In this document: piece by piece, positions 25,301 through 37,900 of the stretch | How positions within the stretch are numbered: the first letter of the stretch is position 1 | Layout of the letters: the number at the start of each line of letters is the position of its first letter | Source of the DNA: Acanthosoma haemorrhoidale | Lineage: Eukaryota > Arthropoda > Insecta > Hemiptera > Acanthosomatidae | DNA length: 64,000 nucleotides | Direction: 5' to 3' | Assembly (NCBI GenBank): GCA_930367205.1 | Contig: OV884009.1 | Coordinates: 119,611,454 to 119,675,453 of the forward strand | Translations under genes and position numbers: made by a program | The notes under the pieces: model-generated | What the model was told of the DNA's origin: nothing | What the model saw: the letters and a program-made list of their open reading frames with translations, nothing else | Databases searched by the model: none

Positions 25301-25577
25301 GAATAGCGAAGATCGGCCATGACTTACCTTAAAGTTCCCCCCCCCATACCTCGCCACTATTTAACAATTGCTTATTGACCAATAAGGGAGATTGTTATTG
25401 TATAACTATAAAGGTTGTTGTTATTATCATCAAGGTATGCAACAAGGTCAGTCCGTTTCGTAACACCCCTGAATAGCGAAGATCGGCCATAACTTACCTC
25501 AATGGTCACCCCCCCCCCATACCTCGCCACTATTTAACAATTGCTTATTGACCAATAAGGCAGATTGTGATTGTAAC
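16300..25577 (+). repeat. 9.3-kb segment, copy A (offset 15.88 kb to copy B)
   Basis: About 54 monomers occur in the same order at 32,180-41,452. Anchor pairs: GGTGGCTGTT at 17,136/33,017, 19,041/34,916 and 23,864/39,740; ACGAAAAAGG at 21,936/37,810; TTGGCCAATAAGG at 24,000/39,876; TTTCCTAACAC at about 20,120/35,995. Offsets stay between 15,874 and 15,881, with the drift explained by C-runs. There are scattered differences, such as the CGCAGC/CTTGCGAC forms and CATAACATACTTC against CATAACTTATCTC near 24,630/40,508. At the right end copy A passes into the four-monomer cassette while copy B continues with a TTTCACTATAAAGG monomer. Confidence 0.88.
16880..16895 (+). repeat. Longest poly-C run, C16 (poly-G on the minus strand)
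   Basis: Every monomer has a C-tract between TCAATGG(T) and CATACCTCGCC. It is commonly 7-13 C; this C16 is the longest I counted. Copies that are otherwise the same block differ mainly here, for example 9, 11 and 8 C (plus one T) at 11,704, 11,875 and 12,048 against 12, 12 and 10 C in the matching block at 42,624-42,980. One abundant subtype is interrupted and reads CCCCGTCTCAT (for example 2,377, 12,567, 21,722 and 44,358). Run lengths may partly be sequencing error, because homopolymers are error-prone. Confidence 0.9.
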
Positions 25578-26242
25578 ACTATAACGGTGGTTGTTATCAT
25601 CATCAAGGTATGCAACAAGGTCAGTCCGTTTCGTAACACCCCTGAATAGCGAAGATCGGCCATAACTTACCTCAATGGTCACCTACCCCCCCATACCTCG
25701 CCACTATTTAACAATTGCTTATTGACCAATAAGGCAGATTGTGATTGTATCACTATAAAGGTTGTTGTTATTATCATCAAGGTATGCAACAAGTTCAGTC
25801 TGTTTCGTAACACCCCCTGAATAGTGAAGATCGGCCATAACATACCTCAATGGTCCCCCCCCCTCCATACCTTGCCACTATTTAACAATTGCTTATTGAC
25901 CAATAAGGCAGATTGTGATTGTAACACTATAACGGTGGTTGTTATTATCATCAAGGTATGCAAAAAGGTCAGTCCGTTTCGTAACACCCCCTGAATAGTG
26001 AAGATCGGCCATAACTTACCTCAATGGTCCCCGTCTCATACCTCGCCACTATTTAACAATTGCTTATTGACCAATAACGCAGATTGTGATTGTAACACTA
26101 TAACGGTTGTTGTTATTATCATCAAGGTATGCAACAAGGTCATTCTGTTTCGTAACACCCCCTGAATAGCAAAGATCGGGCATAACTTACCTCAATGGTC
26201 CCCCCCCCTCATACCTCGCTACTATTTAACAATTGCTTATTG
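25577..26242 (+). repeat. Cassette linking the 9.3-kb copy A to the next block
   Basis: The rest of a four-monomer cassette (CAGTCTG monomer, CCCCGTCTC monomer with AATAACGC, and CATTCTG/GATCGGGC monomer) ends at the ACGAAAAAGG monomer at 26,243. It is the same as 12,111-12,781 apart from C-run lengths. Confidence 0.8.
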
Positions 26243-29200
26243 ACGAAAAAGGATGATTTTTATTGTAACACTATAACGGTGGTTGTTATTATCATCAAGG
26301 TATGCAACAAGGTCAGTCCGTTTCGTAACACCCCTGAATAGCGAAGATCGGCCATAACTTACCTCAATGGTCACCTACTCCCTCCTACCTCGCCACTATT
26401 TAACAATTGCTTATTGACCAATAAGGCAGGTTGTGATTGTATCACTATAAAGGTTGTTGTTATTATCATCAAGGTATGCAAAGAGGTCAGTCCGTTTCGT
26501 AACACACCCTGAATAGTGAAGATCGGCCATAACTTACCTCAATGGTCCCCCCCCCCCCATGCCTCGCCACTATTTAACAATTGCTTATTGACCAATAAGG
26601 CAGGTTGTTATTGAAACACTATAACGGTGGTTGTTATCATCATCAAGGTATGCAACAAGGTCAGTCCGTTTCGTAACACCCCCTGAATAGCGAAGATCGG
26701 CCATGACTTACCTTAAAGTTCCCCCCCCCATACCTCGCAGCTATTTAACAATTTCTTATTGACCAATAAGGGAGATTGTTATTGTATCACTATAAAGGTT
26801 GTTGTTATTATCATCAAGGTATGCAACAAGGTCAGTCCGTTTCGTAACACCCCTGAATAGCGAAGATCGGCCATAACATACTTCAATGGTCCCCCCCTCC
26901 ATACCTTGCGACTATTTAACAATTGCTTATTAACCAATAAGGCAGATTATGATTGTAACACTATAACAGTGGTTGTTATTATCATCAAGGTATGCAACAA
27001 GGTCAGTCCGTTTCGTAACACCCCCTGAATAGCGAAGATCGGCCATGACTTACCTTAATGTTCCCCCCTCCCCCATACCTCACCACTATTTAACAATTGC
27101 TTATTGACCAATAAGGGAGATTGTTATTGTATCACTATAAAGGTTGTTGTTATTATCATCAAGGTATGCAACAAGGTCAGTCCGTTTCGTAACACCCCTG
27201 AATAGCGAAGATCGGCCATAACTTACCTCAATGGTCACCCCCCCCCATACCTCGCCACTATTTAACAATTGCTTATTGACCAATAAGGCAGATTGTGATT
27301 GTTTCACTATAAAGGTTGTTGTTATTATCATCAAGGTATGCAAAAAGGTCAGTCCGTTTCGTAACACCCCCTGAATAGTGAAGATCGGCCATAACTTACC
27401 TCAATGGTCCCCCCCCCCCCATGGCTCGCCACTATTTAACAATTGCTTATTGACCAATAAGGCAGATTGTGATTGTATCACTATAAAGGTTGTTATTATT
27501 ATCATTTAGGTATGCAAAAAGGTCAGTCCGTTTCGTAATACCCCCTGAATAGTGAAGATCGGCCATAACTTACCTCTATAGTCCCCCCCCCCCCATGCCT
27601 CGCCACTATTTAACAATTGCTTATTGACCAATAAGGCAGATTGTGATTGTAACACTATAACGGTGGCTGTTATTATCATCAAGGTATGCAACAAGTTCAG
27701 TCCGTTTCGTAACACCCCTGAATAGCGAAGATCGGCCATAACTTACCTCAATGGTCACCTACCCCCCCATACCTCGCCACTATTTAACAATTGCTTATTG
27801 ACCAATAAGGCAGATTGTGATTGTATCACTATAAAGGTTGTTGTTATTATCATCAAGGTATGCAACAAGTTCAGTCCGTTTCGTAACACCCCCTGAATAG
27901 TGAAGATCGGCCATAACATACCTCAATGGTCCCCCCCCCTCCATACCTTGCCACTATTTAACAATTGCTTATTGACCAATAAGGCAGATTGTGAATGTAA
28001 CACTATAACGGTGGTTGTTATTATCATCAAGGTATGCAAAAAGGTCAGTCCGTTTCGTAACACCCCCTGAATAGTGAAGATCGGCCATAACTTACCTCAA
28101 TGGTCCCCCCCCCATGCCTCGCCACTATTTAACAATTGCTTATTGACCAATAAGGCAGGTTGTTATTGTATCACTATAAAGGTTGTTGTTATTATCATCA
28201 AAGTATGCAACAAGGTCAGTCCGTTTCGTAACACCCCCTGAATAGCGAAGATCGGCCATGACTTACCTTAAAGTTCCCCCCCCCATACCTCGCAGCTATT
28301 TAACAATTTCTTATTGACCAATAAGGGAGATTGTTATTGTATCACTATAAAGGTTGTTGTTATTATCATCAAGGTATGCAACAAGGTCAGTCCGTTTCGT
28401 AACACCCCTGAATAGTGAAGATCGGCCATAACATACTTCAATGGTCCCCCCCTCCATACCTTGCCACTATTTAACAATTGCTTATTAACCAATAAGGCAG
28501 ATTATGATTGTAACACTATAACAGTGGTTGTTATTATCATCAAGGTATGCAACAAGGTCAGTCCGTTTCGTAACACCCCCTGAATAGCGAAGATCGGCCA
28601 TGACTTACCTTAATGTTCCCCCCTCCCCCATACCTCACCACTATTTAACAATTGCTTATTGACCAATAAGGGAGATTGTTATTGTATCACTATAAAGGTT
28701 GTTGTTATTATCATCAAGGTATGCAACAAGGTCAGTCCGTTTCGTAACACCCCTGAATAGCGAAGATCGGCCATAACATACTTCAATGGTCCCCCCCTCC
28801 ATACCTTGCCACTATTTAACAATTGCTTATTAACCAATAAGGCAGATTATGATTGTAACACTATAACAGTGGTTGTTATTATCATCAAGGTATGCAACAA
28901 GGTCAGTCCGTTTCGTAACACCCCCTGAATAGCGAAGATCGGCCATGACTTACCTTAATGTTCCCCCCTCCCCCATACCTCACCACTATTTAACAATTGC
29001 TTATTGACCAATAAGGGAGATTGTTATTGTATCACTATAAAGGTTGTTGTTATTATCATCAAGGTATGCAACAAGGTCAGTCCGTTTCGTAACACCCCTG
29101 AATAGCGAAGATCGGCCATAACTTACCTCAATGGTCACCCCCCCCATACCTCGCCACTATTTAACAATTGCTTATTGACCAATAAGGCAGATTGTGATTG

Positions 29201-30215
29201 TTTCACTATAAAGGTTGTTGTTATTATCATCAAGGTATGCAAAAAGGTCAGTCCGTTTCGTAACACCCCCTGAATAGTGAAGATCGGCCATAACTTACCT
29301 CAATGGTCCCCCCCCCCATGGCTCGCCACTATTTAACAATTGCTTATTGACCAATAAGGCAGATTGTGATTGTATCACTATAAAGGTTGTTATTATTATC
29401 ATTTAGGTATGCAAAAAGGTCAGTCCGTTTCGTAATACCCCCTGAATAGTGAAGATCGGCCATAACTTACCTCTATAGTCCCCCCCCCCCCATGCCTCGC
29501 CACTATTTAACAATTGCTTATTGACCAATAAGGCAGATTGTGATTGTAACACTATAACGGTGGCTGTTATTATCATCAAGGTATGCAACAAGTTCAGTCC
29601 GTTTCGTAACACCCCTGAATAGCGAAGATCGGCCATAACTTACCTCAATGGTCACCTACCCCCCCATACCTCGCCACTATTTAACAATTGCTTATTGACC
29701 AATAAGGCAGATTGTGATTGTATCACTATAAAGGTTGTTGTTATTATCATCAAGGTATGCAACAAGTTCAGTCCGTTTCGTAACACCCCCTGAATAGTGA
29801 AGATCGGCCATAACATACCTCAATGGTCCCCCCCCCTCCATACCTTGCCACTATTTAACAATTGCTTATTGACCAATAAGGCAGATTGTGAATGTAACAC
29901 TATAACGGTGGTTGTTATTATCATCAAGGTATGCAAAAAGGTCAGTCCGTTTCGTAACACCCCCTGAATAGTGAAGATCGGCCATAACTTACCTCAATGG
30001 TCCCCGTCTCATACCTCGCCACTATTTAACAATTGCTTATTGACCAATAACGCAGATTGTGATTGTAACACTATAACGGTTGTTGTTATTATCATCAAGG
30101 TATGCAACAAGGTCATTCTGTTTCGTAACACCCCCTGAATAGCAAAGATCGGGCATAACTTACCTCAATGGTCCCCCCCCCTCATACCTCGCTACTATTT
30201 AACAATTGCTTATTG
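26243..30215 (+). repeat. Region II block with two 11-monomer repeats
   Basis: The left part copies 12,782-14,750. The anchor GGTGGCTGTT occurs at 27,662 and 29,559, 1,897 bp apart, with the same eleven monomer types between. At about 29,894-30,004 the block passes from the GTGAATGTAAC monomer of the 11-mer into the CCCCGTCTC/CATTCTG cassette that precedes ACGAAAAAGG at 30,216. Confidence 0.85.
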
Positions 30216-33200
30216 ACGAAAAAGGATGATTTTTATTGTAACACTATAACGGTGGTTGTTATTATCATCAAGGTATGCAACAAGGTCAGTCCGTTTCGTA
30301 ACACCCCTGAATAGCGAAGATCGGCCATAACTTACCTCAATGGTCACCTACTCCCTCCTACCTCGCCACTATTTAACAATTGCTTATTGACCAATAAGGC
30401 AGGTTGTGATTGTATCACTATAAAGGTTGTTGTTATTATCATCAAGGTATGCAAAGAGGTCAGTCCGTTTCGTAACACACCCTGAATAGTGAAGATCGGC
30501 CATAACTTACCTCAATGGTCCCCCCCCCCCCATGCCTCGCCACTATTTAACAATTGCTTATTGACCAATAAGGCAGGTTGTTATTGAAACACTATAACGG
30601 TGGTTGTTATCATCATCAAGGTATGCAACAAGGTCAGTCCGTTTCGTAACACCCCCTGAATAGCGAAGATCGGCCATAACTTACCTCAATGGTCACCCCC
30701 CCCATACCTCGCCACTATTTAACAATTGCTTATTGACCAATAAGGCAGATTGTGATTGTTTCACTATAAAGGTTGTTGTTATTATCATCAAGGTATGCAA
30801 AAAGGTCAGTCCGTTTCGTAACACCCCCTGAATAGTGAAGATCGGCCATAACTTACCTCAATGGTCCCCCCCCCCCATGGCTCGCCACTATTTAACAATT
30901 GCTTATTGACCAATAAGGCAGATTGTGATTGTATCACTATAAAGGTTGTTATTATTATCATTTAGGTATGCAAAAAGGTCAGTCCGTTTCGTAATACCCC
31001 CTGAATAGTGAAGATCGGCCATAACTTACCTCTATAGTCCCCCCCCCCCCATGCCTCGCCACTATTTAACAATTGCTTATTGACCAATAAGGCAGATTGT
31101 GATTGTAACACTATAACGGTGGCTGTTATTATCATCAAGGTATGCAACAAGTTCAGTCCGTTTCGTAACACCCCTGAATAGCGAAGATCGGCCATAACTT
31201 ACCTCAATGGTCACCTACCCCCCCATACCTCGCCACTATTTAACAATTGCTTATTGACCAATAAGGCAGATTGTGATTGTATCACTATAAAGGTTGTTGT
31301 TATTATCATCAAGGTATGCAACAAGTTCAGTCCGTTTCGTAACACCCCCTGAATAGTGAAGATCGGCCATAACATACCTCAATGGTCCCCCCCCCTCCAT
31401 ACCTTGCCACTATTTAACAATTGCTTATTGACCAATAAGGCAGATTGTGAATGTAACACTATAACGGTGGTTGTTATTATCATCAAGGTATGCAAAAAGG
31501 TCAGTCCGTTTCGTAACACCCCCTGAATAGTGAAGATCGGCCATAACTTACCTCAATGGTCCCCCCCCCATGCCTCGCCACTATTTAACAATTGCTTATT
31601 GACCAATAAGGCAGGTTGTTATTGTATCACTATAAAGGTTGTTGTTATTATCATCAAAGTATGCAACAAGGTCAGTCCGTTTCGTAACACCCCCTGAATA
31701 GCGAAGATCGGCCATGACTTACCTTAAAGTTCCCCCCCCCATACCTCGCAGCTATTTAACAATTTCTTATTGACCAATAAGGGAGATTGTTATTGTATCA
31801 CTATAAAGGTTGTTGTTATTATCATCAAGGTATGCAACAAGGTCAGTCCGTTTCGTAACACCCCTGAATAGCGAAGATCGGCCATAACATACTTCAATGG
31901 TCCCCCCCCTCCATACCTTGCCACTATTTAACAATTGCTTATTAACCAATAAGGCAGATTATGATTGTAACACTATAACGGTGGTTGTTATTATCATCAA
32001 GGTATGCAACAAGGTCAGTCCGTTTCGTAACACCCCCTGAATAGCGAAGATCGGCCATGACTTACCTTAATGTTCCCCCCTCCCCCATACCTCACCACTA
32101 TTTAACAATTGCTTATTGACCAATAAGGGAGATTGTTATTGTATCACTATAAAGGTTGTTGTTATTATCATCAAGGTATGCAACAAGGTCAGTCCGTTTC
32201 GTAACACCCCTGAATAGCGAAGATCGGCCATAACATACTTCAATGGTCCCCCCCTCCATACCTTGCCACTATTTAACAATTGCTTATTAACCAATAAGGC
32301 AGATTATGATTGTAACACTATAACAGTGGTTGTTATTATCATCAAGGTATGCAACAAGGTCAGTCCGTTTCGTAACACCCCCTGAATAGCGAAGATCGGC
32401 CATGACTTACCTTAATGTTCCCCCCTCCCCCATACCTCACCACTATTTAACAATTGCTTATTGACCAATAAGGGAGATTGTTATTGTATCACTATAAAGG
32501 TTGTTGTTATTATCATCAAGGTATGCAACAAGGTCAGTCCGTTTCGTAACACCCCTGAATAGCGAAGATCGGCCATAACTTACCTCAATGGTCACCCCCC
32601 CCATACCTCGCCACTATTTAACAATTGCTTATTGACCAATAAGGCAGATTGTGATTGTTTCACTATAAAGGTTGTTGTTATTATCATCAAGGTATGCAAA
32701 AAGGTCAGTCCGTTTCGTAACACCCCCTGAATAGTGAAGATCGGCCATAACTTACCTCAATGGTCCCCCCCCCCCATGGCTCGCCACTATTTAACAATTG
32801 CTTATTGACCAATAAGGCAGATTGTGATTGTATCACTATAAAGGTTGTTATTATTATCATTTAGGTATGCAAAAAGGTCAGTCCGTTTCGTAATACCCCC
32901 TGAATAGTGAAGATCGGCCATAACTTACCTCTATAGTCCCCCCCCCCCCATGCCTCGCCACTATTTAACAATTGCTTATTGACCAATAAGGCAGATTGTG
33001 ATTGTAACACTATAACGGTGGCTGTTATTATCATCAAGGTATGCAACAAGTTCAGTCCGTTTCGTAACACCCCTGAATAGCGAAGATCGGCCATAACTTA
33101 CCTCAATGGTCACCTACCCCCCCATACCTCGCCACTATTTAACAATTGCTTATTGACCAATAAGGCAGATTGTGATTGTATCACTATAAAGGTTGTTGTT

Positions 33201-34916
33201 ATTATCATCAAGGTATGCAACAAGTTCAGTCCGTTTCGTAACACCCCCTGAATAGTGAAGATCGGCCATAACATACCTCAATGGTCCCCCCCCCTCCATA
33301 CCTTGCCACTATTTAACAATTGCTTATTGACCAATAAGGCAGATTGTGAATGTAACACTATAACGGTGGTTGTTATTATCATCAAGGTATGCAAAAAGGT
33401 CAGTCCGTTTCGTAACACCCCCTGAATAGTGAAGATCGGCCATAACTTACCTCAATGGTCCCCCCCCCCATGCCTCGCCACTATTTAACAATTGCTTATT
33501 GACCAATAAGGCAGGTTGTTATTGTATCACTATAAAGGTTGTTGTTATTATCATCAAAGTATGCAACAAGGTCAGTCCGTTTCGTAACACCCCCTGAATA
33601 GCGAAGATCGGCCATGACTTACCTTAAAGTTCCCCCCCCCATACCTCGCAGCTATTTAACAATTTCTTATTGACCAATAAGGGAGATTGTTATTGTATCA
33701 CTATAAAGGTTGTTGTTATTATCATCAAGGTATGCAACAAGGTCAGTCCGTTTCGTAACACCCCTGAATAGCGAAGATCGGCCATAACATACTTCAATGG
33801 TCCCCCCCTCCATACCTTGCCACTATTTAACAATTGCTTATTAACCAATAAGGCAGATTATGATTGTAACACTATAACGGTGGTTGTTATTATCATCAAG
33901 GTATGCAACAAGGTCAGTCCGTTTCGTAACACCCCCTGAATAGCGAAGATCGGCCATGACTTACCTTAATGTTCCCCCCTCCCCCATACCTCACCACTAT
34001 TTAACAATTGCTTATTGACCAATAAGGGAGATTGTTATTGTATCACTATAAAGGTTGTTGTTATTATCATCAAGGTATGCAACAAGGTCAGTCCGTTTCG
34101 TAACACCCCTGAATAGCGAAGATCGGCCATAACATACTTCAATGGTCCCCCCCTCCATACCTTGCCACTATTTAACAATTGCTTATTAACCAATAAGGCA
34201 GATTATGATTGTAACACTATAACAGTGGTTGTTATTATCATCAATGTATGCAACAAGGTCAGTCCGTTTCGTAACACCCCCTGAATAGCGAAGATCGGCC
34301 ATGACTTACCTTAATGTTCCCCCCTCCCCCATACCTCACCACTATTTAACAATTGCTTATTGACCAATAAGGGAGATTGTTATTGTATCACTATAAAGGT
34401 TGTTGTTATTATCATCAAGGTATGCAACAAGGTCAGTCCGTTTCGTAACACCCCTGAATAGCGAAGATCGGCCATAACTTACCTCAATGGTCACCCCCCC
34501 CATACCTCGCCACTATTTAACAATTGCTTATTGACCAATAAGGCAGATTGTGATTGTTTCACTATAAAGGTTGTTGTTATTATCATCAAGGTATGCAAAA
34601 AGGTCAGTCCGTTTCGTAACACCCCCTGAATAGTGAAGATCGGCCATAACTTACCTCAATGGTCCCCCCCCCCCCATGGCTCGCCACTATTTAACAATTG
34701 CTTATTGACCAATAAGGCAGATTGTGATTGTATCACTATAAAGGTTGTTATTATTATCATTTAGGTATGCAAAAAGGTCAGTCCGTTTCGTAATACCCCC
34801 TGAATAGTGAAGATCGGCCATAACTTACCTCTATAGTCCCCCCCCCCCATGCCTCGCCACTATTTAACAATTGCTTATTGACCAATAAGGCAGATTGTGA
34901 TTGTAACACTATAACG
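29559..34916 (+). repeat. 11-monomer (~1.9 kb) higher-order repeat array
   Basis: The anchor GGTGGCTGTT lies at 27,662, 29,559, 31,118, 33,017 and 34,916. Spacings are 1,897, 1,559, 1,899 and 1,899 bp, that is 11, 9, 11 and 11 monomers. Each 11-mer has the order CACCTACC, CATAACATACC with CTCCATACC, GTGAATGTAAC, AAAGTATGC, CGCAGCTATT, TTAACCAATAAGG, CTCACCACTATT, TTAACCAATAAGG, CTCACCACTATT, TTTCACTATAAAGG and TTATTATCATTTAGG. The 9-monomer spacing comes from a block insertion with an internal deletion around 30,216-30,680. Single 11-mers also span 17,136-19,041. Confidence 0.85.
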
Positions 34917-37900
34917 GTGGCTGTTATTATCATCAAGGTATGCAACAAGTTCAGTCCGTTTCGTAACACCCCTGAATAGCGAAGATCGGCCATAACTTAC
35001 CTCAATGGTCACCTACCCCCCCATACCTCGCCACTATTTAACAATTGCTTATTGACCAATAAGGCAGATTGTGATTGTATCACTATAAAGGTTGTTGTTA
35101 TTATCATCAAGGTATGCAACAAGTTCAGTCCGTTTCGTAACACCCCCTGAATAGTGAAGATCGGCCATAACATACCTCAATGGTCCCCCCCCCCTCCATA
35201 CCTTGCCACTATTTAACAATTGCTTATTGACCAATAAGGCAGATTGTGAATGTAACACTATAACGGTGGTTGTTATTATCATCAAGGTATGCAAAAAGGT
35301 CAGTCCGTTTCGTAACACCCCCTGAATAGTGAAGATCGGCCATAACTTACCTCAATGGTCCCCCCCCCATGCCTCGCCACTATTTAACAATTGCTTATTG
35401 ACCAATAAGGCAGGTTGTTATTGTATCACTATAAAGGTTGTTGTTATTATCATCAAAGTATGCAACAAGGTCAGTCCGTTTCGTAACACCCCCTGAATAG
35501 CGAAGATCGGCCATGACTTACCTTAAAGTTCCCCCCCCCATACCTCGCAGCTATTTAACAATTTCTTATTGAACAATAAGGGAGATTGTTATTGTATCAC
35601 TATAAAGGTTGTTGTTATTATCATCAAGGTATGCAACAAGGTCAGTCCGTTTCGTAACACCCCTGAATAGCGAAGATCGGCCATAACATACTTCAATGGT
35701 CCCCCCCTCCATACCTTGCCACTATTTAACAATTGCTTATTAACCAATAAGGCAGATTATGATTGTAACACTATAACGGTGGTTGTTATTATCATCAAGG
35801 TATGCAACAAGGTCAGTCCGTTTCGTAACACCCCCTGAATAGCGAAGATCGGCCATGACTTACCTTAATGTTCCCCCCTCCCCCATACCTCACCACTATT
35901 TAACAATTGCTTATTGACCAATAAGGGAGATTGTTATTGTATCACTATAAAGGTTGTTGTTATTATCATCAAGGTATGCAACAAGATCAGTCCGTTTCCT
36001 AACACCCCTGAATAGCGAAGATCGGCCATGACTTACCTTAAAGTTCCCCCCCCCCCATACCTCGCCACTATTTAACAATTTCTTATTGACCAATAAGGGA
36101 GATTGTTATTGTATCACTATAAAGGTTGTTGTTATTATCATCAAGGTATGCAACAAGGTCAGTCCGTTTCGTAACACCCCTGAATAGCGAAGATCGGCCA
36201 TAACTTATCTCAATGGTCCCCCCTCCCATGCCACGCCACTATTTAACAATTGCTTATTGACCAATAAGGCAGGTTGTTATTGAAACACTATAACGGTGGT
36301 TGTTATCATCATCAAGGTATGCAACAAGGTCAGACCGTTTCGTAACACCCCCTGAATAGCGAAGATCGGCCATGACTTACCTTAATGTTCCCCCCTCCCC
36401 CATACCTCACCACTATTTAACAATTGCTTATTGACCAATAAGGGAGATTGTTATTGTATCACTATAAAGGTTGTTGTTATTATCATCAAGGTATGCAACA
36501 AGATCAGTCCGTTTCCTAACACCCCTGAATAGCGAAGATCGGCCATGACTTACCTTAAAGTTCCCCCCCCATACCTCGCCACTATTTAACAATTTCTTAT
36601 TGACCAATAAGGGAGATTGTTATTGTATCACTATAAAGGTTGTTGTTATTATCATCAAGGTATGCAACAAGGTCAGTCCGTTTCGTAACACCCCTGAATA
36701 GCGAAGATCGGCCATAACTTATCTCAATGGTCCCCCCTCCCATGCCACGCCACTATTTAACAATTGCTTATTGACCAATAAGGCAGGTTGTTATTGAAAC
36801 ACTATAACGGTGGTTGTTATCATCATCAAGGTATGCAACAAGGTCAGTCCGTTTCGTAACACCCCCTGAATAGCGAAGATCGGCCATGACTTACCTTAAA
36901 GTTCCCCCCCCCCCTGCCTCGCCACTATTTAACAATTGCTTATTGACCAATAAGGCAGGTTGTGATTGTAACACTATAACGGTGGTTGTTATTATCATCA
37001 AGGTATGCAACAAGTTCAGTCCGTTTCGTAACACCCCCTGAATAGTGAAGATCGGCCATAACATACCTCAATGGTCCCCCCCCTCCATACCTCGCCACTA
37101 TTTAACAATTGCTTATTGACCAATAAGGCAGATTGTGATTGTAACACTATAACGGTGGTTGTTATCATCATCAAGGTATGCAACAAGGTCAGTCCGTTTC
37201 GTAACACCCCTGAATAGCGAAGATCGGCCATAACTTACCTCAATGGTCACCTACCCCCCCATACCTCGCCACTATTTAACAATTGCTTATTGACCAATAA
37301 GGCAGATTGTGATTGTATCACTATAAAGGTTGTTGCTATTATCATCAAGGTATGCAACAAGTTCAGTCTGTTTCGTAACACCCCCTGAATAGTGAAGATC
37401 AGCCATAACATACCTCAATGGTCCCCCCCCTCCATACCTTGCCACTATTTAACAATTGCTTATTGACCAATAAGGCAGATTGTGATTGTAACACTATAAC
37501 GGTGGTTGTTATTATCATCAAGGTATGCAAAAAGGTCAGTCCGTTTCGTAACACCCCCTGAATAGTGAAGATCGGCCATAACTTACCTCAATGGTCCCCG
37601 TCTCATACCTCGCCACTATTTAACAATTGCTTATTGACCAATAACGCAGATTGTGATTGTAACACTATAACGGTTGTTGTTATTATCATCAAGGTATGCA
37701 ACAAGGTCATTCTGTTTCGTAACACCCCCTGAATAGCAAAGATCGGGCATAACTTACCTCAATGGTCCCCCCCCCTCATACCTCGCTACTATTTAACAAT
37801 TGCTTATTGACGAAAAAGGATGATTTTTATTGTAACACTATAACGGTGGTTGTTATTATCATCAAGGTATGCAACAAGGTCAGTCCGTTTCGTAACACCC

